Origin: an uncultured Burkholderiales bacterium
GTDB taxonomy: Bacteria > Pseudomonadota > Gammaproteobacteria > Burkholderiales > Burkholderiaceae_C
Assembly: GCA_903828695.1 (NCBI GenBank)
Contig: CAIKNE010000110.1
Span: 1-39,657 of the forward strand
DNA length: 39,657 nucleotides
Direction of reading: 5' to 3'
The stretch's first letter is position 1, and each line of letters starts with the position of its first letter. A program made the translations under genes and the position numbers. Positions 17,444 through 28,328 of the stretch are shown here, in pieces. The notes under the pieces were generated by a model that was given only the letters and a program-made list of their open reading frames with translations, did no database searches and was not told where the DNA came from.

Positions 17444-18172
17444 GTGACTGATCTCAAGGACCTTCCCCTCCAAGCTTTGCAGTTTTATGCAACAGCCCCT
17501 TATCCCTGCAGCTATTTAGAGGATCGTCAGGCGCGCTCGCAAGTTGCAACGCCAAGCCACCTGATCCAAAGCGACGCCTACTCTGAGCTCGTCACCCAAG
17601 GCTTCAGGCGCAGTGGACTCTTCACCTACCGTCCCTACTGCGATGGCTGCAAGGCCTGTGTCCCGCTCAGAGTACTCGTGAACGAATTTGCACCCAACCG
17701 CAGTCAAAGAAGGGCCTACAAGGCTAACCAAAGCCTTCAGACCCGTATCACCACACTGGGATTCAAAGAGGAGCACTACGAGCTCTATCTTCGCTACCAA
17801 ATGGCCAGACACAGTGGGGGCGGAATGGACCAAGACAGCGTGGACCAGTACTCACAGTTTTTGCTCCAAAGCAGGGTCAACTCCAGACTGGTGGAGTTCA
17901 GGACACCGGGAACCCAGACCAACCTGGGAGAGCTCAAAATGGTTGCGATCCTAGATCTGCTAAACGACGGCATCTCTGCTGTCTACACTTTTTACGAGCC
18001 ACAGGCGTCCACCAGTTACGGCGCGTACAGTGTGATGTGGCAAATCGAGCAAGCCAAACGCCTGGGACTCTCCCACGTTTATTTAGGCTACTGGATCGAG
18101 CAAAGCGAGAAAATGAACTACAAATCGCTCTATAAACCCCATCAAATGTTGATCGACGGAAAATGGACGTGA
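17444..18172 (+). CDS. bpt: Aspartate/glutamate leucyltransferase (bacterial Ate1-type N-end rule enzyme)
   Basis: A 242-residue cytosolic enzyme attaching Leu to proteins that begin with Asp or Glu. Visible features are [15 protein letters not shown] near the N-terminus, the cysteine cluster [15 protein letters not shown] (Cys66, 69, 72), QRRAYKAN, and the GNAT-like C-terminal half with [18 protein letters not shown] and LGYWI. The length fits the family. The start is GTG at 17444. It is paired with aat, so the two make a compact N-degron module, as in many Burkholderiales. Confidence 0.93.
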   Translation: MTDLKDLPLQALQFYATAPYPCSYLEDRQARSQVATPSHLIQSDAYSELVTQGFRRSGLFTYRPYCDGCKACVPLRVLVNEFAPNRSQRRAYKANQSLQTRITTLGFKEEHYELYLRYQMARHSGGGMDQDSVDQYSQFLLQSRVNSRLVEFRTPGTQTNLGELKMVAILDLLNDGISAVYTFYEPQASTSYGAYSVMWQIEQAKRLGLSHVYLGYWIEQSEKMNYKSLYKPHQMLIDGKWT

Positions 18173-18252
18173 AATTAAGGGTTTCACTCTAATTTTTTAA
18201 TTCCCTCGAGTACAGACCCAACTTTAGATTTTTCACAAGGTAAAATCTCCTG

Positions 18253-19059
18253 ATGTCTACAAGCTCCAAACCCCTCAAACCTGAGTCGACGCTAAGCGGT
18301 GAGCCAACCATACAAGTCATTGAGCGCATGTTTACCCTGCTCGATGTTTTGGCTCAAAGCGAGGATGCAGTGTCTCTTAAAGAGATCAGCGAAAAAACGG
18401 GACTACATCCATCCACTGCGCACAGGATCTTGAACGACTTGGCCTGTGGGAGACTGGTGGAGCGCCCACAAGCAGGGAGTTACAGACTGGGACTCAGACT
18501 GTTAGAGCTGGGCAATTCAGTTAAGGCAAGACTGAATGTGCGTGACTCAGCGCTCCCGCTCATGCGCGAGCTTCACAAACAGATTCAACAACCCGTTAAC
18601 CTAAGCGTGCGCCAAGGCGATGAGATTGTCTATATTGAGCGCGCTTACAGTGAGCGCTCTGGCATGCAGGTCGTCAGAGCTATTGGTGGTCGAGCGCCGC
18701 TTCACTTGACCTCGGTTGGCAAGCTCTTCCTCGCCGCAGACGAGAGTGCAGGCGTTCATGCTTATGCAACTCGTACGGGTCTTAGAGGAAATAATAAAAA
18801 TAGTATTACCCAGCTGACAAGACTTGAGCAAGAGCTGAGCAAATGTAGAGCCAGTGGGATGGCTAGAGATAACGAGGAGTTGGAGCTGGGTGTGCGCTGT
18901 ATGGCTGCTGGCATCTACAACGATCAGGGCAAACTCATAGCGGGTTTATCTATTTCATCCCCCGCGGACCGTTTAAGTGAAGATTGGGTCAAAAGACTTC
19001 AATCCACAGCTGAGGAGATATCTACCTCTCTTGGATTTAGAAAAATAGCAGGTTTTTGA
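18253..19059 (+). CDS. IclR-family transcriptional regulator
   Basis: A 268-residue DNA-binding regulator. A winged helix-turn-helix occupies about residues 22-80 (VLAQSEDAVSLKEISEKTGLHPSTAHRIL), followed by the IclR effector domain from about 95 to 265 with AIGGRAPLHLTSVGKLFLA and GMARDNEELELGVRCMAAGIYND. Members sense small acids or aromatic compounds and usually control a neighbouring catabolic gene set. None is adjacent here, so the target is unknown. The preceding gene bpt is on the same strand with an 80-base gap. Confidence 0.92.
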   Translation: MSTSSKPLKPESTLSGEPTIQVIERMFTLLDVLAQSEDAVSLKEISEKTGLHPSTAHRILNDLACGRLVERPQAGSYRLGLRLLELGNSVKARLNVRDSALPLMRELHKQIQQPVNLSVRQGDEIVYIERAYSERSGMQVVRAIGGRAPLHLTSVGKLFLAADESAGVHAYATRTGLRGNNKNSITQLTRLEQELSKCRASGMARDNEELELGVRCMAAGIYNDQGKLIAGLSISSPADRLSEDWVKRLQSTAEEISTSLGFRKIAGF

Positions 19060-19113
19060 GTTGAAATTTTTCGTATAGAAGAGGTGGTGTTTTGGCTTAC
19101 GAAATAAGACAAA

Positions 19114-19144
19114 ATATAAAAAGAGTGCTGATAAATGCGCTCTT
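19114..19144 (-). terminator. Terminator of the PBP7-like gene
   Basis: On the minus strand, AAGAGCGC and GCACTCTT form an 8-bp stem with one G-T pair and an 8-base loop, followed by a T-rich run. It lies 15 bases after the stop codon of the endopeptidase gene. Confidence 0.7.
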
Positions 19145-19159
19145 GCTCTGAAATTTAAC

Positions 19160-20131
19160 TTAGGTGGGCGTTCTCAAGGCACCACGGCGTGTCTCGTTCT
19201 CGATCCATCGACGAACACGTTCTGCATCGGCAATACGGCTGAATTTACCAGCCGAATCCAAAAACACCATGATCAACTTGCGACCAGCGATCTTTGCTTG
19301 CATCACCAAACACTGACCTGCCTCGGAGATGTAGCCAGTCTTTTGCAACCCAATATCCCAGTTTGGACTGCTCACCAAATGGTTCGTTGTTCTGAACTCC
19401 ATCCTGCGACGTCCCACCTCAACCGAGTAACTACCGTTCGTCGTCAGTTGACGAAGCAAAGGGTCGTTATAAGCATAGCCAACCAATGTTGCCAAATCTT
19501 TAGCACTGGATTGATTGCGCGGTGACAGACCCGTTGGCTCAGCATAACGTGTGTCTTTCATTCCAATAGAGGAAGCTTTAGCGTTCATCAAGGAAACAAA
19601 AGCCTCGAGTCCACCAGGGAATGTACGACCGAGCGCGTGCGCTGCTCTATTTTCACTGGACATCAACGCAAGCTGCAAGAGCTCACCGCGTGTCAACGTT
19701 GCCCCAACAGCCAGCCTAGAGTGACTACCCTTCTCCGTATCAATCTCATCCTCAGTAATGGTGATAGGCTCATCCATATTGAGTTTGGCTTCGCTGATGA
19801 GAACACCGGTCATGAGCTTTGTAATTGATGCGATGGGCAACACAGCCTCATCATTTTTACTGAGTAAAACTTCGTTCGTATCTTGATCAATAACATAAGC
19901 AACGCTTGATTTCAATGCGAGCTCGTCTCTTGTAATATGAAGACCGGCGACCTCTCCAAAGGAGGGACGACTGGGCACAAACCGTACAAGGGATCTGTGA
20001 AAAGGCCTTCCTTTGTGACTCGCGTGATGAACCACTGGAGCAGTTGATCCATCAGCATCGCCCGACCAAACGGACGTAAGTGAAAGGCTGGAAATCGCTA
20101 CAACGAGGGCTTGAATGAACAGACGTTTCAA
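19160..20131 (-). CDS. pbpG: D-alanyl-D-alanine endopeptidase (PBP7-like)
   Basis: A 323-residue periplasmic penicillin-binding protein that cleaves peptidoglycan cross-links. The signal peptide covers about residues 1-23. The three active-site motifs are SITK (102-105), SEN (159-161) and KTG (264-266). The region SSVAYVIDQDTNEVLLSKNDEAVLPIASITKLMTG is typical of the PbpG/S11 group, as is GSHSRLAVGATLTRGELLQLALM. The start is a TTG at 20131 with AGAGG about nine bases upstream. It appears to be a single-gene unit with its own terminator. Confidence 0.92.
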   Translation of the reverse strand: MKRLFIQALVVAISSLSLTSVWSGDADGSTAPVVHHASHKGRPFHRSLVRFVPSRPSFGEVAGLHITRDELALKSSVAYVIDQDTNEVLLSKNDEAVLPIASITKLMTGVLISEAKLNMDEPITITEDEIDTEKGSHSRLAVGATLTRGELLQLALMSSENRAAHALGRTFPGGLEAFVSLMNAKASSIGMKDTRYAEPTGLSPRNQSSAKDLATLVGYAYNDPLLRQLTTNGSYSVEVGRRRMEFRTTNHLVSSPNWDIGLQKTGYISEAGQCLVMQAKIAGRKLIMVFLDSAGKFSRIADAERVRRWIENETRRGALRTPT

Positions 20132-20429
20132 AGGAAGTACCTCTTAGGTAATAAGATTCAAAGCGTATTGTATGATATTTGGAAATCAATAGCAAGATCA
20201 ATCGGTTACGAAGAATTCTTGAGAATCCAGTATTTCTCGCAGAATTCTCAACCGAAAAACCCAAGTTCAGGGCTAGATTGAGTCGAAATAGCCTAAGTCT
20301 TTGATTTTAATGGAGATATTTAAACCGTATCCTTAACCCAGTCAACACCCGGGTGTGGGACGAACCCCACACCTGAGCTCACTGAACAGGCTATTTAACC
20401 CAAAATATTAATTATTATGGATTAACTGT
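20132..20429. other. Gap between pbpG and leuA with a large inverted repeat
   Basis: About 300 bases. It contains an inverted repeat, GGTGTGGG (20352-20359) with CCCACACC (20366-20373). It lies some 55 bases downstream of the leuA stop and is probably the end of the leuA transcript, but there is no T run on either strand. The remaining sequence should hold the pbpG promoter. Confidence 0.5.
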
Positions 20430-21968
20430 CTAACCCTGCGCCATCACTCGGTCCGATTGGCTTCTGAGTTTGTTCAGGGCGCTCAAATATGCCTTTGCTG
20501 AGGCGACCACGATATCTGGGTCAGAGCCAACGCCGTTCACAATTCGGCCGCTGTTTTGAAGTCTTACGGTCACCTCGCCCTGACTCTCTGTGGAGCCGCT
20601 GATCGCGTTCACGGAATAAAGCACCATCTCTGCACCGCTTTTCACGTGTTTCTCGATTGCTTTGAGGGAGGCATCAACGGGGCCGTTGCCATCCGAGTCA
20701 GAGTGAACCTCCAAGCCGTTAACGTTGAAGACGATGCTTGCATGGGGTCTCTCCCCCGTCTCACTGCGTTGACTCAGTGAGACAAAGTTAAAGGTATCTT
20801 TCTCATGGGAGAGGTTCTCCTCACTCACGAGCGCCAAAATATCCTCATCAAAGATCTCACTCTTGCGGTCTGCGAGTTCTTTGAATTTGGCAAAGGCGCT
20901 GTTAATCTCGCCTTCGCTCTCGAGCTCAACACCCAAGTCAGCCAAGCGCTGCTTGAATGCATTGCGACCACTGAGTTTGCCGAGCACAATTTTGTTGGCA
21001 CTCCAACCAACATCCTGAGCGCGCATGATCTCATACGTATCCCTGGCCTTGAGGACACCGTCTTGGTGAATACCGGATGCGTGTGCAAAAGCGTTTGCAC
21101 CGACGACAGCCTTGTTGGGTTGAACTACAAAGCCAGTTGTTTGGGAGACCATGCGACTTGCGGCCAAGATTTGTTGTGTATCCACGCCAACCGTTAACCC
21201 AAAGTAATCAGAGCGCGTTTTAATAGCCATCACGACCTCCTCCAACGCGCAGTTGCCTGCCCGCTCACCGAGACCGTTGATCGTGCACTCGATCTGCCTT
21301 GCACCACCTATTTTGATGCCTGCAAGCGAGTTGGCAACCGCCATCCCCAAGTCGTTGTGACAGTGCACGGACCAAATAGCTTTGTCGCTGTTTGGAATTC
21401 TCGTGCGAAGTGTTTTGATGAACTCACCGTAAAGCTCCGGTATCGCATAACCCACAGTATCGGGGACATTAATAGTCGTTGCGCCCTCCTTAATTACAGC
21501 CTCCAGAATTCGACATAAGAAATCCATATCACTTCTGTAGCCGTCCTCGGGACTGAACTCGATGTCACCGACTAAGTTTCTGGCGAAACGCACGGACTGC
21601 ACAGCTTGCTCGAACACTTGGTCGGGTGTCATTCTGAGTTTTTTCTCCATATGAAGTGGAGAGGTCGCAATAAAGGTGTGGATACGAGAGCTCTTAGCTC
21701 CCGCTAACGCCTCAGCTGCCCGGGAGATATCGCGGTCGTTTGCGCGCGAGAGCGAACACACTGTTGAGTCTTTAATGGTATCCGCAATGGCCTTTACCGC
21801 CTCAAAATCCCCCTGTGAACTGGCCGCAAAACCAGCCTCAATCACATCCACTTTAAGGCGCTCTAATTGACGCGCAATTCTTAATTTTTCCTCCCTCGTC
21901 ATCGAGGCACCGGGAGACTGCTCACCGTCACGTAAAGTGGTATCAAATATGATTAATTTTTCAGCCAT
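20430..21968 (-). CDS. leuA: 2-isopropylmalate synthase
   Basis: First committed enzyme of leucine synthesis; it condenses acetyl-CoA with 2-oxoisovalerate. The protein has 512 residues, the usual length of the long form. The HMGL-like domain begins [16 protein letters not shown] and contains [17 protein letters not shown] and [12 protein letters not shown]. The C-terminal regulatory dimer domain (from about 370) ends [10 protein letters not shown]-like and should bind leucine for feedback inhibition. I start at ATG 21968, which has GGGAGA upstream; the frame is open 28 codons further but that part is leader RNA. A leucine-rich leader peptide and terminator lie upstream, so transcription is probably attenuated by leucine. 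Confidence 0.95.
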   Translation of the reverse strand: MAEKLIIFDTTLRDGEQSPGASMTREEKLRIARQLERLKVDVIEAGFAASSQGDFEAVKAIADTIKDSTVCSLSRANDRDISRAAEALAGAKSSRIHTFIATSPLHMEKKLRMTPDQVFEQAVQSVRFARNLVGDIEFSPEDGYRSDMDFLCRILEAVIKEGATTINVPDTVGYAIPELYGEFIKTLRTRIPNSDKAIWSVHCHNDLGMAVANSLAGIKIGGARQIECTINGLGERAGNCALEEVVMAIKTRSDYFGLTVGVDTQQILAASRMVSQTTGFVVQPNKAVVGANAFAHASGIHQDGVLKARDTYEIMRAQDVGWSANKIVLGKLSGRNAFKQRLADLGVELESEGEINSAFAKFKELADRKSEIFDEDILALVSEENLSHEKDTFNFVSLSQRSETGERPHASIVFNVNGLEVHSDSDGNGPVDASLKAIEKHVKSGAEMVLYSVNAISGSTESQGEVTVRLQNSGRIVNGVGSDPDIVVASAKAYLSALNKLRSQSDRVMAQG

Positions 21969-22050
21969 TTCAAAATCTCCCGAAATAAATGCAAACAAAA
22001 TAAACAAACCCATGAACTTGAAATTTCGCCCCTTAAACCTGATCCCATGC

Positions 22051-22085
22051 AAAAGGGCCCGTTGCTGTTGCAGACGGGCCCTTTT
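22051..22085 (-). terminator. Attenuator hairpin upstream of leuA
   Basis: Perfect 12-bp arms AAAAGGGCCCGT (22051-22062) and its complement at 22074-22085 close an 11-base loop. On the minus strand the stem ends in TTTT. It lies 18 bases after the leader peptide stop and about 80 bases before leuA, the expected place for an attenuator. Confidence 0.85.
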
Positions 22086-22103
22086 GTTGGATAGTCTTAC
22101 GCG

Positions 22104-22157
22104 CTACTCAACCCGCCCTAAATGACGAAGTAGTAGTAGTGCCAGAGAAATATTCAT
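22104..22157 (-). CDS. leuL: leu operon leader peptide
   Basis: A 17-residue ORF, MNISLALLLLRHLGRVE, too short to be picked up by length-based gene finding. Six of residues 5-13 are leucine, three of them encoded by consecutive CTA codons, which are uncommon in such genomes. A ribosome slowed here by a shortage of charged Leu-tRNA would change the folding of the following hairpin and let transcription continue into leuA. This is the classic design of amino acid operon leaders. The peptide itself probably has no other function. Confidence 0.82.
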   Translation of the reverse strand: MNISLALLLLRHLGRVE

Positions 22158-22326
22158 AAGTTCACTTTACCACACAAACCGCAGCAGAACTGACTAACAA
22201 ATCCTTAGTCTACGCTAGAAGTCTCATTATTACAACACCTGAGCCCGACGCAGGCACTTAGGCACTTAGTCAGTGCCCTGTAACGCTTAGTGTGCCCAAG
22301 GCTTTAAACCCACTCACCTTGATCAC

Positions 22327-23166
22327 CTATTGGTGCAGACCTTCCTCATCGGGTTCTTCAGTGGACAGGCTAATAAGCGAGGTTTGCTCGCCCTTGTATT
22401 TACGCCAAATATAGACCCCGTAGCCACTCGCACCGTAGCAAATAAAGAGTGCAAATAAAGCGGTTGGAGGATTGATGTTGATCACGGCAATGATCAACGC
22501 AATCAACACAATTCCAGTGAAGGGGACACTCTTCCTCATCTGAAAATCTTTAAAGCTGTAAAAAGGCACGTTTGTCACCATCGTAAGACCCGCGTAAAGA
22601 CTCAGTCCAAACACCCACCACGACAGACTCGCACCTGGGTACTCAGTCTCTACTGCCCACCAAATAAAGCCCATCACAAGCGCGGCGGCAGCGGGACTGG
22701 GCAGCCCCTGAAAGTAACGCTTATCAACAACCGAGGTATTCACGTTAAAGCGAGCCAAGCGAAGTGCGGCACACGCACAGTAAACAAAGGCGGCGAACCA
22801 TCCCCAACGACCCAACCCCTTAAGAGCCCATTCATAGGATATCAGCGCTGGTGCTGCTCCAAATGAGACCATATCAGCCAACGAGTCCATTTGCTCACCA
22901 AATGCACTTTGCGTATTCGTCATGCGCGCAACACGACCATCCAAACTATCCAAAACCATTGCGCAAAAGATGCCAATAGCTGCTTTGTCAAACACACCGT
23001 TCATCGCCATCACGATCGAATAAAAGCCCCCAAAGAGGGCTGCAAGTGTGAACAGATTGGGAAGTACATAAATCCCCTTCATGGGGGGTTTGCGCCGCGA
23101 GTGCTCACCCATACCGCCGTCCACAAAAGCAGATGGATCAGAATCGTGTGATTTATGATGGTCCAT
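22327..23166 (-). CDS. pssA: CDP-diacylglycerol--serine O-phosphatidyltransferase
   Basis: Makes phosphatidylserine from CDP-diacylglycerol and serine in the inner membrane. The CDP-alcohol phosphatidyltransferase motif is complete: D76-G-x2-A-R81, x8, G90-x3-D94-x3-D98 (DGRVAR and GEQMDSLAD). About eight hydrophobic segments surround it, making it the membrane-embedded type II enzyme (279 residues). I start at ATG 23166; an in-frame TTG three codons earlier is possible. It lies 12 bases after psd, whose product converts its lipid product to phosphatidylethanolamine. Confidence 0.94.
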   Translation of the reverse strand: MDHHKSHDSDPSAFVDGGMGEHSRRKPPMKGIYVLPNLFTLAALFGGFYSIVMAMNGVFDKAAIGIFCAMVLDSLDGRVARMTNTQSAFGEQMDSLADMVSFGAAPALISYEWALKGLGRWGWFAAFVYCACAALRLARFNVNTSVVDKRYFQGLPSPAAAALVMGFIWWAVETEYPGASLSWWVFGLSLYAGLTMVTNVPFYSFKDFQMRKSVPFTGIVLIALIIAVININPPTALFALFICYGASGYGVYIWRKYKGEQTSLISLSTEEPDEEGLHQ

Positions 23167-23178
23167 GGATATCAATCG

Positions 23179-23826
23179 TTACAAAGTCGCTAAAACAGTC
23201 GAGGTCGCAGACACTTTATCACCTGGGGCAACAAGAGGCGTAGCGCTCAAAGGGAGATAAACGTCAACCCTTGATCCGAACCTGATGAATCCGTAGCGTT
23301 GGCCCTTGTGCAAAGTCTCCCCTGCATGGACGTAACAAAGAATGCGCCTGGCAATCAAGCCGGCGACTTGAACGAGTGTGACCGTTTGTGCTTGCCCAGC
23401 GATAACTGTGTCAATCACAACCGCATTGCGCTCGTTTTCTGAGGAAGCTTTGTCTAGGTCTGCGTTCACAAAAAGACCGGGAAAGTATTGAACGTCCCGG
23501 ATGGTGCCGTCCACGCTTGAGCGGTTGCTGTGAACGTTAAAGACGTTCATGAAAACGCTGATGAGAAGTGCCTCACGCCCTGCGTAAGGATCCAAACAGC
23601 GCTCCACTTTTACGATGCGCCCATCTGCGGGAGAGAGCACACCGTTCTCCAGTTCAGGCACCTCGCGAGCGGGATCCCTGAAAAACTGAACAACAAAGAG
23701 CGTAATGATCCACAAGGGGATGCTGACGCCGAACCCTATGAATATCCATGCCCCTAAAGAGACTAAGAAACTAGCGGCTATAAAAGGCCAACCTTCTCGG
23801 GCCAACAATGGGTGTGGATAGTTCAT
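23179..23826 (-). CDS. psd: Phosphatidylserine decarboxylase proenzyme (short type)
   Basis: Decarboxylates phosphatidylserine to phosphatidylethanolamine. It is a 215-residue short form, with N-terminal hydrophobic segments (about 14-47), [38 protein letters not shown] and the self-cleavage site FGSRVD, where the bond before Ser185 is broken to create the pyruvoyl group. The family order is intact. It lies between ilvC and pssA on the same strand, a Burkholderiales arrangement that mixes lipid and branched-chain amino acid genes. Confidence 0.94.
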   Translation of the reverse strand: MNYPHPLLAREGWPFIAASFLVSLGAWIFIGFGVSIPLWIITLFVVQFFRDPAREVPELENGVLSPADGRIVKVERCLDPYAGREALLISVFMNVFNVHSNRSSVDGTIRDVQYFPGLFVNADLDKASSENERNAVVIDTVIAGQAQTVTLVQVAGLIARRILCYVHAGETLHKGQRYGFIRFGSRVDVYLPLSATPLVAPGDKVSATSTVLATL

Positions 23827-23849
23827 AGAGTTCTGTTTAAGCTAAATTA

Positions 23850-24890
<1,041 letters not shown>

Positions 24891-25014
24891 TTAATTCAAA
24901 CTTTCCAAAATCATTGAGTTTTAATGCTTGAACGATCAATCCCTCTCAAGCAACCTCAAATCCGTATACCTTCAAAATATCAAGATAGGTGTCCAAATAA
25001 ACTCAAACACAACC

Positions 25015-25506
25015 TCAAACTCTCAGTATTCTTTCTCCGCGCCCGATCCCGCAAGCACCCGTGCGCACCGTCTCCAGTATTGCGTTTTTATCAATCGCCT
25101 CCAAAAATGCATCATTTTTGGTGTGATCCCCTGTTAGCTCTAAGGTGTAGCTTTTCTCGGTGACATCGATGATTCGCCCCCTGAAGATATCAGCCATACG
25201 CTTCATCTCTTCACGCTCTTTACCAACGGCCCTGACTTTGACCAACATGAGCTCGCGCTCCGTGTAGGGGCCCTCAGTCAAATCAACTACCTTGACCACC
25301 TCAATCAGACGGTTGAGGTGTTTGGTAATTTGCTCAATCACGTCGTCTGAACCAGTGGTTTGAATGGTCATGCGCGACAAACTGGAGTCCTCGGTTGGAG
25401 CAACGGTTAAGGATTCAATGTTGTAGCCCCTGGCCGAGAAAAGTCCGACCACCCGGGACAATGCACCCGGCTCGTTCTCGATTAATACTGCGATGATGTG
25501 TTTCAT
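25015..25506 (-). CDS. ilvH: Acetolactate synthase small (regulatory) subunit
   Basis: Binds and activates the large subunit and carries valine feedback inhibition. The N-terminal ACT domain is clear (HIIAVLIENEPGALSRVVGLFSARGYNIESLTVAPTEDSSLSRMTI), and the C-terminal half has RELMLVKVRA and the ELTGDHTKNDAFLEAI segment. Length 163 residues is usual. GAGG lies nine bases before the ATG. It is 123 bases downstream of ilvI. Confidence 0.95.
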   Translation of the reverse strand: MKHIIAVLIENEPGALSRVVGLFSARGYNIESLTVAPTEDSSLSRMTIQTTGSDDVIEQITKHLNRLIEVVKVVDLTEGPYTERELMLVKVRAVGKEREEMKRMADIFRGRIIDVTEKSYTLELTGDHTKNDAFLEAIDKNAILETVRTGACGIGRGERILRV

Positions 25507-25629
25507 ATTGCGTGTCCTCTTCTCGCTACCCTCCCCCTCAAGCGGTAACCTGAGGGCTTGGCAGACAATAGATTCTTGCCTTGTTTAATTAATAATTTTG
25601 GATTCTGCTTGGTGTAGGTCAACTCGACC

Positions 25630-27456
25630 TCAAAGGTCTTCACTTCCTAAGAGCATCTCAGTAATTCCCTTGCCAGCTTGCACCATTGGGAAAACGTTCT
25701 CAGTCTGATCTGTTCTGAAGTCCAAGAATACTGTACGGTCCTTCAAGCGTCTGGCCTCTCTGATAGCACCTTCGACGTCTTGTGGTTTTTCTATAAGCAT
25801 ACCCACATGACCATAAGCCTCTGCCAACTTCACAAAGTCAGGCAGAGCGTCCATGTAACTGTGACTGTAGCGCCCCGAGTACTCAATCTCCTGCCACTGA
25901 CGAACCATCCCTAAATAGCGATTGTTAAGTGCCATGATGATGATAGGCGTGTTGTACTGTTTGCAAGTCGAGAGCTCTTGAATGCACATTTGCACCGAGC
26001 CCTCGCCCGTGATACAAAACACTTCGCTCTGCGGTTTTGCCAATTTAACACCCATTGCGTAAGGGATGCCAACGCCCATAGTGCCTAGTCCACCTGAGTT
26101 GATCCAACGTCTGGGCTCATTGAACTTGAAATACTGAGCAGCCCACATTTGGTGCTGCCCCACATCAGAGGTCACGTAAACGTCGTCGTCCTTGGCCATG
26201 TTCCACAGTGTTTCCACAACGAACTGCGGCTTGATGACTTGACTGTTGTGTCTGTCATAGCTTAGACAATCTCTTTTGCGCCACTCGTTCACCGTGTTCC
26301 ACCACTGGGCAAGGGCGTGCTGATCAGGGCGAGATGGGCTCTCTTTTAGCATGAAGAGCATTTCATTCAAAACGTCTTTGACATCGCCAACAATGGGGAT
26401 ATCTACCTTCACGCGCTTAGAAATACTGGAGGGGTCGATATCAATGTGAATGATCTTGCGCTCGTTTTGGGCAAAATGTTTGGGGTTACCAATCACACGG
26501 TCGTCAAACCTGGCGCCTACAGCCAACAAAACATCGCAGTTTTGCATAGCATTGTTGGCCTCTATCGTGCCGTGCATCCCGAGCATCCCAAGAAACTTGG
26601 GATCAGATGAGGGATAAGCACCCAGTCCCATCAGCGTACTGGTGCAAGGCGCACCCAACAAATCAACCAGTGCTCTGAGCTCGTGAGAAGCCTCGCTCAT
26701 CAAAACACCACCGCCCGTATAAATGTAGGGACGCTTGGCATTCAAGAGCAGTTGTAAGGCCTTCCTGATTTGCCCCCCGTGCCCCTTAAGAACGGGGTTG
26801 TAAGAGCGCATGTGCACTGACTCTGGATAGCCGTGATAAGTTGTTTTTTTGAACGAAATGTCCTTAGGAATATCCACAACCACGGGGCCAGGACGACCGC
26901 TCCTCGCGATATGAAAGGCTTTCTTCATGATCAAAGCCAAATCGTCTACGTCTTTAACCAAGAAATTATGCTTAACAATGGGACGTGTTATGCCAACAGT
27001 GTCACACTCTTGGAAGGCATCCAGTCCAATGGCGGGGGTGGGAACTTGCCCGGTAATGATGACCATGGGAATGCTGTCCATGTAGGCGGTCGCAATTCCA
27101 GTCACGGCGTTGGTAACCCCTGGTCCTGAGGTGACGAGGGCCACACCCACATCCCCGGTTGCTCGGGCGTACCCGTCGGCTGCGTGCACTGCAGCCTGCT
27201 CGTGTCTGACCAACACGTGCTGAATCGTGTCTTGCTTGTACAAGGCATCGTAAATGTAGAGAACTGCACCGCCTGGATATCCCCACAGATATTTAACGTT
27301 TTCCGCTTGCAGGGATTTAACCAAAATCTCTGAGCCGTTCAATTGCAAAGCATTTGAATTTGCGGCCTTGTCCGAGGCGGGCTTGGGGGTACTTGAAGTT
27401 GCTTTGGAGTGGGCAGCGCTTGTGCCAGCATCTGCATCTGCATGATTGGTTTGCAT
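25630..27456 (-). CDS. ilvI: Acetolactate synthase large (catalytic) subunit
   Basis: Thiamine-diphosphate and FAD enzyme that makes acetolactate or acetohydroxybutyrate. Visible motifs are YPGGAVLYIYDAL, the catalytic Glu86 in RHEQAAVHAADGYARATG, the FAD-region MLGMHGTIEANNA, and the diphosphate-binding GEGSVQMCIQELSTCKQYNTPIIIMALNN. The N-terminus has a roughly 38-residue Ala/Ser/Thr-rich extension before the usual start of the fold, so translation might begin later than the ATG at 27456. First gene of ilvI-ilvH-ilvC. Confidence 0.95.
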   Translation of the reverse strand: MQTNHADADAGTSAAHSKATSSTPKPASDKAANSNALQLNGSEILVKSLQAENVKYLWGYPGGAVLYIYDALYKQDTIQHVLVRHEQAAVHAADGYARATGDVGVALVTSGPGVTNAVTGIATAYMDSIPMVIITGQVPTPAIGLDAFQECDTVGITRPIVKHNFLVKDVDDLALIMKKAFHIARSGRPGPVVVDIPKDISFKKTTYHGYPESVHMRSYNPVLKGHGGQIRKALQLLLNAKRPYIYTGGGVLMSEASHELRALVDLLGAPCTSTLMGLGAYPSSDPKFLGMLGMHGTIEANNAMQNCDVLLAVGARFDDRVIGNPKHFAQNERKIIHIDIDPSSISKRVKVDIPIVGDVKDVLNEMLFMLKESPSRPDQHALAQWWNTVNEWRKRDCLSYDRHNSQVIKPQFVVETLWNMAKDDDVYVTSDVGQHQMWAAQYFKFNEPRRWINSGGLGTMGVGIPYAMGVKLAKPQSEVFCITGEGSVQMCIQELSTCKQYNTPIIIMALNNRYLGMVRQWQEIEYSGRYSHSYMDALPDFVKLAEAYGHVGMLIEKPQDVEGAIREARRLKDRTVFLDFRTDQTENVFPMVQAGKGITEMLLGSEDL

Positions 27457-27761
27457 CTTTAACTTTAACCTTTGTGAATTTCGGGGACGAAAAACCTTCG
27501 GTGCCCTTTAACGCTCTCTTTTGGAGACGCCGCAGAACTTAGGACCTGTTGCCACAGATGCAGATCGCATCAAACCCAGATCCGTTTACCTTGAGTGTGA
27601 ATAGCCCTCTATTATTACATTTTTATGCTTGGACGGCTGAAAATTAGCTATTTTTCTCAGCAGTTTTCTCAGTAGTGCGATAATACCCATCGAGACAACG
27701 GTACCCAAAGCAATCCAAATGGTCCCGATAAACAACAAAATAACCACTTAAAGAGCGAGAC
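27457..27761. other. Divergent control region between ilvI and the sigma factor gene
   Basis: About 300 bases that should carry the promoters of both the ilv operon and the sigma factor operon. I see no clear attenuator hairpin or leucine/valine/isoleucine-rich leader here, unlike the leuA region. No gene is supported. Confidence 0.4.
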
Positions 27762-28328
27762 TTGGCAAGCGATAAAGAATTATCAGACTTCTTGGTCGGT
27801 GTTGAAAAAAGAGCTTTTAAACGCACCTTTTTCAACGTCAGAGACGAAGAAGCCGCGCTTGATATTGTGCAAGACAGCATGATGAAGTTGGCGGAGAACT
27901 ACGGAGACAAGCCCAGTGCAGAGTTGCCCATGCTTTTTCACCGAATTCTCTCCAACACCACTTTGGATTGGTTCAGGAGAAAGAAGACCCGCAACGCCCT
28001 TTTCACCAATTTCGGCGATTTTGAGTCCAATGAAACCGATGAGGACTTCAATCTGCTCGACAACCTCACTTCTGTTGACGAGCTAGAGCACTCAAACAGT
28101 GCGGAAAACGTCTTCAAAAGTAATGAAATAGCTAAAGAAATCGAAAAAGAAATTGAAAACTTACCAACACGTCAACGAGAAGCCTTCCTACTGCGTTATT
28201 GGGAGGAGCTGGACGTTTCCGAGACTGCTGCGGCAATGGGGTGTACGGAGGGAAGTGTAAAGACGCACTGCTCTCGCGCTGTGCATGCTTTAATGTTAGC
28301 CCTAAGGGCAAAGGGGATTGAGCCATGA
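27762..28328 (+). CDS. ECF-type RNA polymerase sigma factor
   Basis: A 188-residue sigma-70 family protein. Region 2 covers roughly residues 12-75 (RDEEAALDIVQDSMMKLAE and LFHRILSNTTLDWFRRKK), and region 4 lies at about 130-182 (LPTRQREAFLLRYWEELDVSETAAAMGCTEGSVKTH). The start is a TTG at 27762, fitting the MASDKELSDFL N-terminus common to this group in Burkholderiales. Its stop overlaps the start of the next gene (ATGA), so the two are translationally coupled; the next protein is membrane-bound and might act as the anti-sigma factor. Target genes are not apparent. Confidence 0.9.
   Translation: MASDKELSDFLVGVEKRAFKRTFFNVRDEEAALDIVQDSMMKLAENYGDKPSAELPMLFHRILSNTTLDWFRRKKTRNALFTNFGDFESNETDEDFNLLDNLTSVDELEHSNSAENVFKSNEIAKEIEKEIENLPTRQREAFLLRYWEELDVSETAAAMGCTEGSVKTHCSRAVHALMLALRAKGIEP

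Noticed and set aside
27508-27570. A 20-residue minus-strand ORF as an ilv leader peptide
   Set aside because: It holds only two Val and no Ile or Leu codons in a run, and no terminator hairpin follows before ilvI.
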